Origin: a candidate division SR1 bacterium CG_4_9_14_3_um_filter_40_9
GTDB taxonomy: Bacteria; Patescibacteriota; Gracilibacteria; Absconditabacterales; Absconditicoccaceae
Assembly: GCA_002791215.1 (NCBI GenBank)
Contig: PFWQ01000050.1
Span: 1-5,006, forward strand
Reading direction: 5' to 3'
Length of the DNA: 5,006 bases
Shown: positions 1 to 5,006 of the stretch, piece after piece
How the letters are laid out: each line of letters begins with the position of its first letter
Numbering within the stretch: position 1 is the stretch's first letter
Made by a program: the position numbers and the translations under genes
Notes under the pieces: model-generated
Told to the model about the DNA's origin: nothing
Database searches by the model: none
Seen by the model: the letters and a program-made list of their open reading frames with translations, nothing else

Positions 1-1293
1 GACGGACTGGATGATTCATTTAAGCTCAGATTCGTTTGTTTCAGCCCCTTTAAATCACAACCTCTCCACAATCTCCATACAATCCCCTCATCACCTTAAC
101 ATTTCATCCATGACTATCTTCATCTGGCTTTCCATTATTTTTCACTCTTGTGCTATTTTGAGAAACTCCTTAAACTGGTCACTGGTCGCTGGTAATTGAG
201 AAACTGGTTTAAAATTCTCCTTCATCCATGCGGCGATAGGTCCCACGAGCCATTTCGCACTTATCTTGGGATCAAATTTTTCTTCTACGAGTGCGAGAAA
301 ATAATCCAACATTTCTTTGTCACCAATTAATGCATTAATATATTCTTTATTAAATCCATATTCTTCCTTCATTTTTTTGATGACCTCATGCGGAATCTCA
401 AGCGTTTGGTCGTTTAGTCGTTTCATCGTTTCGTCGCTTATAACAAGCGGTGGCATATCAGGTTCCGGGAAATATCTATAATCCAAAGCTTCTTCTTTGG
501 ACCTCATCGGATAAGAACTTCCTTTCGCATCATCTCGTCATCTCGTCTCCTGCGTGAAGGATTCACCTTTTTCGTACAATTCAATCTGCCTTGTGTATTC
601 ATGGTCGATCGCTCTTCTGATCGCGCCGAAGGAGTTGATATTTTTTATTTCTGCTCTCGTGCCGAGAGGATCAGATGTTTTTTTTCTCACCGAAATATTT
701 ACATCTACTCTCATCTGTCATTTTTCCATATCGGCGTCAGCGATATTGTTATATCTCACGATTCTCTGTAATTCCTTGAGGAATTCCGTCACTTCTTCAG
801 GTGTAGAAAAATCAGGATTCGTAACTATTTCCACCAGCGGTGTCCCCGCACGATTGAAATCAATCAAAGCCTGTCATCCATCATGGATCATTTTCCCTGT
901 ATCGCATTCCATATGAGCATCTTGGATATGTATTATCTTTTCTTGTGTAAAGTTTTCTAGAAAAAATCTCACCTGACCTTTAACATTGGTCGGCTGGTAC
1001 AACTGCGTGATCTGATATCCCATCGGGAGATCAGGATAAAAATATGATTTCCTATCAAATCTTGAAGTCCTATTAATCTCGCAATTCAATGCTTTCCCCA
1101 GTAAAAGCGCTTTCTCCAGCACTTCTTTACTCAAGGTAGGAAGTGCGCCTGGCTGCGCAGTACAGACAGGGCAGATATTTGTATTCGGTAAAAGCGTATC
1201 AAAATTCTGCTCATTTTTGCATTGGCAGAACATCTTGTTGATGCTTTTCAACTTGATATGTATCTCTAGTCAGATGGTCAATAAGTAATTCAT
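1..1293 (-). CDS. gatB: Aspartyl/glutamyl-tRNA(Asn/Gln) amidotransferase subunit B (GatB), 3'-truncated by the window edge, UGA=Gly
   Basis: GatB, in the cytoplasmic GatCAB complex, activates and amidates Glu-tRNA(Gln) and Asp-tRNA(Asn). The 431 visible codons form one frame only if TGA is glycine. Nine in-frame TGAs fall at codons 8, 140, 192, 252, 384, 401, 402, 413 and 426. Family landmarks run in order. The N-terminus carries the motif GLEIHIKL, whose Gly is a TGA. A four-Cys zinc site follows (C23, C25, C41, C44, in MFCQC and CPVC). Then come [38 protein letters not shown] (Gly is TGA), [19 protein letters not shown] (first Gly is TGA) and DYRYFPEPD near residues 271-279. The tail from about residue 300 is the helical tRNA-contacting (YqeY-like) region. 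GatB is usually about 475-480 residues, so some 45 are missing beyond base 1. The start is the ATG at 1293, because it gives the canonical N-terminus; no Shine-Dalgarno sequence is evident. It may be cotranscribed with the DUF475 gene upstream. Confidence 0.96.
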
Positions 1294-1330
1294 AAACAAT
1301 ATATAATTATTTAAAGATTGATATTTCTTT

Positions 1331-1434
1331 CCCCACTAAATCTCCCTTCGAGGGAGACTTATTCCTCCCCTCGAAGGGCAAGGTGAATTGAACTTGTTCA
1401 AGAGAAGGTACTCTGGGGTAAAGGTTAGGTGGGG
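1331..1434. repeat. Degenerate interspersed repeat with partial terminal inverted repeats and internal hairpins
   Basis: This stretch is GC-richer than the flanking intergenic DNA. Its left end CCCCACTAA matches, with one base missing, the reverse complement of its right end TTAGGTGGGG. Inside are a hairpin of 6-bp arms TCTCCC/GGGAGA around TTCGA (1341-1357), a related CCCT/AGGG hairpin (1368-1378), and the palindrome TTGAAC-TT-GTTCAA (1388-1401). The overall form resembles a small non-coding MITE-like or REP-like element. There is no T-tract after the hairpins on either strand, so I do not call a terminator. Its right edge supplies the stop codon and last codons of the DUF475 gene. I cannot see other copies in this window, so repeat status is inferred from structure alone. 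Confidence 0.5.
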
Positions 1435-2459
1435 TCTTTAACTTCTTTTCTATTCGCTCTTACAGAAGAAAAGACGGCGACTCAGATGAATCACATTCCT
1501 ATGAGTCAGGTGACGATTTCCGGAACTTCGTGCGTCGTATTCAAAAACATGATCACTGCCAGCGCCAATATCGCCCGAAAAGCTCAATGTTCGAGGTATT
1601 TATATTTCGCCAATGTTCATTTCTTGACGAGCATGATGGTGAGACTTCTCACAAACATCGCTCATACGCCGAGTCCGAGTGCTATGATGAAGATATTCTT
1701 ACTCAAGGCGAATGCTCCTATCACCCCATCAAATGAGAAGCTTGCATCCAATACTTCCAGATACAAAAACAAAGAGAGTCAGACACTAGCGACGTTGGTC
1801 ATCGTTTCCTTTGGCTTGTTCAATAAGTTCGTAAGACCTTCTATGAGGGTATACACGATGAGTCCTCGTATTCCTGCGTCCAAAAATCCCAATACTTCGG
1901 TAGAAGAAAGGAATTTAGCTACAAAGAGTAAGATGAGTAAACAGATGATGATTTCTATGGCCTCCAATTGTCACATCTTTTTGAGGAATCTTTCGATAGG
2001 CCCAATTCGGTGATTCTCTTTTTCAGTATCAAAGAAGAATTTCAGAGCTACCATAAGCAAAAATACTCATCCAAAGCCGGCTATAACCACTTTGGCAGAA
2101 GCCAGGATGGTAGCATAGGTATTCTGGTCGAAAAGTGCAAGACGCAATGTTTCAAATATCCCTATATGTCCGACGATGCTGACGATAAGGAGCGGGAAAA
2201 GTATTCTCATCCCGAGTATCGCGATAGCTATTCACCGGGTCAGAAACCTGTGTTGCCATTTTTCATCCATCTTTTTGAGGATATTCGCATTGACCACGGC
2301 ATTGTCAAAAGATAGGGATACCTCAAGCACTCACAGAATAACGACTATAAAGACAGTCTGTAATCCATTCATGAGATTCCAGTCTTGACCTAGTCATAAT
2401 ATGAATCACAAGATAATCGCAACGATGGTAAAGATTATTGATCACTTGAAAAATTTCAT
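1425..2459 (-). CDS. DUF475 / TerC-superfamily integral membrane protein (344 aa), UGA=Gly
   Basis: Polytopic membrane protein of the DUF475 family, related to TerC/YkoY-type carriers. The substrate is unproven; metal-ion transport is an inference from TerC relatives. The frame holds 14 TGA codons among 31 glycines and ends at TAA. Hydrophobic helices fill most of the length. Diagnostic motifs are LEVSLSFDNAVVNA (E46, D52), KKMDEKWQHRFLTRGI, FGGVFLLMVALKFFFD, FLDAGIRGLIVYTLIEGL, LEVLDASFSFDGVIGAFALS (E235, D244), NIFIIALGLGVGAMFVRSLT and KYKYLEHGAF. The two LEV...SFD motifs mark a two-fold internal repeat. The start is the ATG at 2459; an in-frame TAA lies upstream at 2484-2486 and no Shine-Dalgarno sequence is visible. 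The gene diverges from the DUF192 gene at 2524. The last residues (about KDPT) and the stop lie in the repeat at 1331-1434, so the tail may have been altered by it. GatB follows 131 bp downstream. Confidence 0.93.
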
Positions 2460-2481
2460 TTGATTCGAATATGGATAAATG

Positions 2482-2488
2482 TATTATA
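2482..2488. promoter_or_regulatory. Candidate overlapping bidirectional -10 element
   Basis: The 7-bp TATTATA reads TATTAT on the plus strand (2482-2487) and TATAAT, the exact -10 consensus, on the minus strand (2488-2483). On the plus strand, TTGATT at 2460-2465 gives a -35-like hexamer with a 16-bp spacer. The minus-strand -35 is poor (GAAGAA). It sits in the 64-bp gap between the divergent DUF475 and DUF192 genes. The minus -10 is 23 bp from the DUF475 ATG, implying a leader of roughly 15 nt. Confidence 0.5.
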
Positions 2489-2523
2489 GACACATATATA
2501 TTTATTTCTTCCCTATTTACAAA

Positions 2524-3009
2524 ATGAAAACAGAGAGAAAGAGAAAGATGCTTGTCATGCATATAATAATCTTCATGGTGGTAATAGCACTAGTGTTTTT
2601 TGTTATCAGATGTGCCATAAGTCACGGATTCTTCGGTAAATTTTGATGACCGCAAATCTGTGCCAATACGCAATGTTTTAAGTTAGAAATAGTCGATACA
2701 CCCAAGACAAGAGAAATCTGACTCATGAATCGCACTTCACTTGATAAGGATAGGTGAATGCTCTTCGTTTTTGAGCAGTCAGGGCCATATTCGTTTCGGA
2801 TGAAAAACACCCTCATACCATTAGATATGCTTCGATTAGATGACAATTATAATATCGTATATATCCAAAATATGGCACAACCTTGCACTACAGATCCTTG
2901 CCCAATGTACAATCCTTGAACTACAGCAAACTATGTCCTGGAACTCAATTGATGAGTAGCAGGGGAGCTAGGAATAAAAGTAGGGGATAGCATAACATTT
3001 AAGAAGTAA
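2524..3009 (+). CDS. Membrane-anchored DUF192 family protein, copy A (161 aa), UGA=Gly
   Basis: DUF192 protein of unknown biochemical function. A basic N-terminus (KTERKRK) precedes one hydrophobic segment at about residues 9-29, a signal anchor or uncleaved signal peptide, so the domain should face outside. The DUF192 domain covers about 52-160: TREIGLMNRTSLDKDRGMLF, then FRMKNTLIPLDML, IVYIQNMAQPCTTDPCP, YVLELNGG and a C-terminal GIKVGDSI. Seven of its 13 glycines are TGA (codons 41, 42, 66, 78, 132, 143, 144), and it ends in TAA. Two C-X4-C pairs (C46/C51 just before the domain, C121/C126 inside it) recur in copy B, which suggests paired disulfides or a metal site. The start is the ATG at 2524, which directly precedes the basic-plus-hydrophobic N-terminus. 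A terminator follows at once, so this looks monocistronic. Confidence 0.92.
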
Positions 3010-3030
3010 ATATACTGCGAGTATAGATTA

Positions 3031-3060
3031 AAACGCCAGAAATGGCGTTTTTTGTTTTTT
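3031..3060 (+). terminator. Rho-independent terminator after DUF192 copy A
   Basis: The stem AAACGCCA / TGGCGTTT has 8 perfect base pairs closing a GAAA tetraloop (3039-3042). A T-rich tail (TTTTTTGTTTTTT) starts inside the 3' arm and runs to 3060. It lies 21 bp after the TAA of the DUF192 gene, so transcription should stop before the TrpR-like gene, which then needs its own promoter. Confidence 0.9.
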
Positions 3061-3063
3061 AGA

Positions 3064-3096
3064 TACTTTATCCAGATAAAGTACTTTGCTAAAGTA
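3064..3096. promoter_or_regulatory. Two overlapping AAAGTA palindromes, candidate operators of the TrpR/YerC-like repressor
   Basis: The first palindrome has perfect 9-bp arms, TACTTTATC (3064-3072) and GATAAAGTA (3075-3083), around a 2-bp centre. The second shares the TA at 3082-3083 with it: TACTTT (3082-3087), a GCT spacer and AAAGTA (3091-3096). A further direct AAAGTA-like unit follows, up to 3101. No T-tract follows, so these are not terminators. A near-perfect 20-bp dyad just ahead of a gene for a dimeric helix-turn-helix repressor is what an operator looks like. Binding is inferred. Confidence 0.6.
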
Positions 3097-3133
3097 AAGT
3101 ATATTTAACATTTTATAACATTTTTTGTTGGTG

Positions 3134-3149
3134 CTTTACTCAAATAAAG
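3134..3149. promoter_or_regulatory. Third, weaker operator-like inverted repeat next to the promoter
   Basis: CTTTA (3134-3138) and TAAAG (3145-3149) form 5-bp arms around 6 bp and carry the same CTTTA/TAAAG core as the palindromes at 3064-3096. It abuts the candidate -35 at 3150-3155, so a protein bound here could block polymerase. It is weaker in symmetry than the upstream sites. Confidence 0.4.
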
Positions 3150-3179
3150 TTGATTTTTAACACATAATGATTATATAAA
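3150..3179 (+). promoter_or_regulatory. Candidate promoter for the TrpR-like / DUF192-B pair
   Basis: TTGATT (3150-3155) and TATAAA (3174-3179) are separated by 18 bp in an otherwise featureless AT-rich stretch. The position, downstream of a terminator and about 35 bp before the preferred start codon at 3214, fits. Because the region is so AT-rich, other -10 placements such as TATATA at 3172-3177 are equally possible. Confidence 0.4.
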
Positions 3180-3213
3180 ATAAATGATTATTTATCATAA
3201 TAAAGTGGTACAC

Positions 3214-3498
3214 ATGAACAAAACAAATCTAAACAAAATTTCAGGTAATCTGCAAAAGGCTTTTCTCGGTTTTAAAAACAAGAAAGAAGCGTTCGATTTT
3301 TTATGGACCCTTTTTACACAAAAGGAGATTTTGGAGTTTTCTCAAAGATTGGAACTTGCATCTAGGTTGCACAAGGGTCAATCATACAAAAAAATTGAAG
3401 AAGAGACCGGTGCTTCATCAACGACCATTGCGAGAGCTGCTAAATTCCTCAAAGGGAAAATCGGGATATTCAAAAAAGCCGAGAGTTCTCCTTGCTAA
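3214..3498 (+). CDS. TrpR/YerC-family helix-turn-helix transcriptional repressor (94 aa)
   Basis: Small all-helical DNA-binding protein of the TrpR-like superfamily, closest in feel to YerC/YecD proteins. The helix-turn-helix spans about residues 58-80, with YKKIEEETGASSTTIARAAK aligning to the TrpR reader region [20 protein letters not shown]. By eye, R45 and R74 correspond to E. coli TrpR Arg54 and Arg84, and T35 to Thr44. TrpR Gly85 and Ser88 become Ala and Phe, so tryptophan may not be the ligand. I prefer the ATG at 3214, since family proteins begin near this helix. An in-frame ATG at 3184 would add 10 residues. All six glycines are GGT or GGG; it is the only gene here without TGA. The AAAGTA palindromes upstream suggest autoregulation. 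The DUF192-B gene follows after 27 bp and may be in the same operon. Confidence 0.88.
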   Translation: MNKTNLNKISGNLQKAFLGFKNKKEAFDFLWTLFTQKEILEFSQRLELASRLHKGQSYKKIEEETGASSTTIARAAKFLKGKIGIFKKAESSPC

Positions 3499-3525
3499 GT
3501 ATTTACTTTTTGTCACCTATCCGCT

Positions 3526-4017
3526 ATGAAAGCCAAGAAAAAGACACCATCCCAAAAATGCGTTATTTGCATAATCATCATACTTGCTGTTTTGGCGATA
3601 GGACTTACGCTATTTGCAAGTAGAAAAAATGCTGACATCATGGCAAGATGGAGCCGGCCTACGCTCTGCTACAATCAGTCTTGTCTGTATGTGCAAGTCG
3701 CATCCACAGAATATCAGAGAAAGCAGGGGCTTATGCACAATAGGAATTTGGATGAAGACAAATGACTACTTATGGATTTTAGACAGCCTGGAATTTATAG
3801 CTTGGGGATGAGGAATGTATTGATTCCCTTGGATATAGTATGGTTAGATCAAAATTATACTATCCTTTATATCAAAAATACAGCTCCGCCATGTACATTA
3901 GATCCGTGTCCAGTCTTTGCATCACCAGTTCCGGCTAGGTATATATTGGAGATTAACGCATGAATAGCAGAAAAAATATGACTTGCTGAATGAGAGACAT
4001 TTACATTCACAAAATAG
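3526..4017 (+). CDS. Membrane-anchored DUF192 family protein, copy B (163 aa), UGA=Gly
   Basis: A diverged paralog of the DUF192 protein at 2524-3009 with the same plan: a basic N-terminus (KAKKK), one membrane segment at about residues 13-31, and an external DUF192 domain at about 54-162. Motifs are YQRKQGLMHNRNLDED, GMRNVLIPLDIVWLD, ILYIKNTAPPCTLDPCP, YILEINAG and LAEGETF. The two C-X4-C pairs (C48/C53 and C123/C128) match those of copy A. Four of eight glycines are TGA (codons 80, 146, 152, 156), and it ends in TAG. Under the standard code it would stop at 3763. The ATG at 3526 gives the basic-plus-hydrophobic N-terminus; no Shine-Dalgarno sequence is visible. It lies 27 bp behind the TrpR-like gene with no terminator between, so cotranscription and shared regulation are likely. 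DUF192 function is not established. Confidence 0.92.
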
Positions 4018-4031
4018 ATATTCGTTCAACT

Positions 4032-4063
4032 AAAAAAAACCTGCATACCTGCAGGTTTTTTTT
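4032..4063. terminator. Bidirectional rho-independent terminator between convergent genes
   Basis: The 14-bp perfect stem has arms AAAAAAAACCTGCA (4032-4045) and TGCAGGTTTTTTTT (4050-4063) around the loop TACC. Its A8/T8 flanks give a U-tract on either strand. It lies 14 bp after the TAG of DUF192-B and downstream of the convergent SIMPL gene, so it can end both transcripts. Confidence 0.93.
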
Positions 4064-4067
4064 GCCC

Positions 4068-4144
4068 GTCATTACGAGCGTAGCGAAGTAATCTGAATCG
4101 ATTATATTTGCTTCCTAGATTGCTTCACGTTTGTTCGCAATGAC
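4068..4144. repeat. 77-bp imperfect palindromic repeat (GTCATT...AATGAC class)
   Basis: The left arm begins GTCATTACGAGCGTAGCGAA and runs to AATCT. The right arm, from AGATTGCTTC to GCAATGAC, is its imperfect reverse complement over about 27 bases, with an AT-rich centre. This GTCATTGCGAG...GAAGCAATC layout is a familiar form of intergenic palindromic repeat seen in many unrelated bacterial genomes. It lies in the 3' region between convergent genes, directly after the terminator. Whether it is mobile, or acts as an RNA hairpin, cannot be told from one copy. Confidence 0.75.
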
Positions 4145-4166
4145 AGGGAAGCAACATACTTATTTA

Positions 4167-4967
4167 TTATTGGATTTCGTATACTACAGTAATAGTAAGA
4201 TTGACTTCGCTTTGTCCGGCAGAAAGTGACGGTGAGGCGACGGCCATATCTCCTGCGCCCATAGCCATTTCTGCTTTCGCATAATAGATTGGGCCTGGAG
4301 AATAAGAGATTCCATTATCAGTTATCATGACCGGTTTGCCAAGTGTCACGCCTCACATTTCTGCCAGTTGTGTGGCTTTTGCTTTGGCATCATCAAATGC
4401 TTTCTGGCGAGCTTCAGCGAGTCCCTTGATCTTATCTTTAATCTCAAAGCTTGTATTATCGATATTTACATTTCCTAGCGCGCTGATTTCATCTATGATG
4501 CTATTTCATTGATCGACATATTTTTCTCCGTTCAATTCGATAGTAAGTGTTTGTTGTGACCTATAGCCGCTTATCGTCTGTGTATTATTGCTTCGATTGT
4601 ATTCAGGATAGACATTGAGATTCTGAGTTTTGATATTGTCTTTGCTCACCCCGGCCTTTTCCAAAATAGCTTGAATCTTGGCTATCTTCTCGTTTGCCTG
4701 TGTCTGTGCTTCTTTGGTAGTCAGGGCAACTTCAGAAACAGAGAGGTTGATGGTTAGCGTGTCAGGCGTCACTTTAGATTTTCCTTCACCGATGACGCTT
4801 ATGGTATTGGTTATTCATTGTGAAGTCTGCTGATTTTCCTTGTTGGATTGGATGAATTCTCTACCTATATAGATAAAGGATCCTGCGAGAACGATAGCGG
4901 CCACGAGCAAGAAGATTCAATTCGAGTTTCCTCTAGTAGGGACTGTAGTGTTTTCTTCCATAGACAT
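4167..4967 (-). CDS. Membrane-anchored SIMPL domain (DUF541) protein (266 aa), UGA=Gly
   Basis: SIMPL/DUF541 protein, a family often found in the periplasm or at the cell surface; its molecular role is not firmly defined. A hydrophobic segment at residues 18-34 (IFLLVAAIVLAGSFIYI), after a short polar N-terminus, acts as a signal anchor. The SIMPL domain fills about 54-264. It starts ISVIGEGKSKVTPDTLTINL and passes through AILEKAGVSKDNIKTQNLNV and GYRSQQTLTIEL. Then come LAEARQKAFDDAKAKATQLA and GVTLGKPVMI, with the closing strand SEVNLTITVVYEIQ. Four glycines are TGA (codons 17, 51, 154, 205) and the stop is TAA. The start is the ATG at 4967; a TAA lies two codons upstream (4971-4973), and the Met at 4961 is the only nearby alternative. 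It converges on DUF192-B and shares the terminator at 4032-4063. Confidence 0.94.
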
Positions 4968-5006
4968 ATATTACAAAGTAAAATACTGCTTATCAGCATA
5001 ATATAT

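Noticed and set aside
554..916. 120-codon open frame on the plus strand
   Set aside because: It runs antisense to well-conserved gatB sequence and has no family signature.
1..1293. gatB as a pseudogene broken by several nonsense mutations
   Set aside because: All interruptions are TGA, never TAA or TAG, no frame shift is needed, and each restored Gly fits the family pattern; the same holds for four other genes.
1341..1378. Hairpins as a terminator for the DUF475 transcript
   Set aside because: Stems are short and no U-tract follows on the minus strand, so they are better explained as parts of the repeat.
1429..2013. 194-codon open frame on the plus strand
   Set aside because: It is antisense to the DUF475 gene, lacks any recognisable motif and has shadow-like composition; the opposite strand, read with UGA=Gly, is a clear family member.
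1968..2388. Two overlapping plus-strand open frames (1968-2315 and 2176-2388)
   Set aside because: Both are antisense to DUF475, overlap each other in different frames and contain no motif.
2622..2846. 74-codon open frame on the minus strand
   Set aside because: It is antisense to DUF192 copy A and shows no coding signature of its own.
3064..3083. Palindrome as a second terminator or attenuator
   Set aside because: A 2-bp centre cannot form a stable hairpin loop without opening the stem, and no T-tract follows; the form suits a dimer-binding site better.
2524..4017. UGA as selenocysteine or tryptophan
   Set aside because: There are far too many TGAs per gene for selenocysteine, no SECIS-like need is seen, and aligned positions are Gly in the paralog or family; TGG is used for Trp as normal.

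Overview
The window comes from a bacterium that reads UGA as glycine (NCBI translation table 25). That code is known from the candidate phyla Absconditabacteria (SR1) and Gracilibacteria (BD1-5) of the Patescibacteria/CPR. With the standard code every gene here except one small regulator breaks into pieces. With UGA = Gly, six continuous genes appear, each recognisable by family motifs. I count 38 in-frame TGA codons across five of them, and every visible stop is TAA or TAG. The sequence does not let me choose between the two phyla. The intergenic DNA is very AT-rich.

Layout, left to right: (1) gatB, minus strand, 1-1293, its 3' end cut by the window edge; (2) a degenerate repeat at 1331-1434; (3) a DUF475 (TerC-like) polytopic membrane protein, minus strand, 1425-2459; (4) a 64-bp divergent intergenic region with an overlapping bidirectional promoter candidate; (5) a membrane-anchored DUF192 protein, plus strand, 2524-3009, followed by an intrinsic terminator; (6) a 5' region with several AAAGT palindromes, leading into a TrpR/YerC-type repressor at 3214-3498; (7) a second, diverged DUF192 protein, 3526-4017, 27 bp behind the repressor and probably cotranscribed with it; (8) a strong bidirectional terminator, then a 77-bp imperfect palindromic repeat; (9) a membrane-anchored SIMPL (DUF541) protein on the minus strand, 4167-4967, convergent with the second DUF192 gene.

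GatB belongs to the tRNA-dependent amidotransferase that makes Gln-tRNA(Gln)/Asn-tRNA(Asn). Three of the other genes (both DUF192 proteins and SIMPL) encode one N-terminal membrane segment plus a domain expected outside the membrane, and DUF475 is an integral membrane protein. The middle of the window is therefore mostly cell-envelope genes of unknown biochemical role. The part most worth follow-up is the TrpR-like repressor with its palindrome cluster, set between two DUF192 paralogs. I see no tRNA, rRNA, CRISPR array, transposase or phage gene. No stretch of more than about 205 bases lacks a gene.
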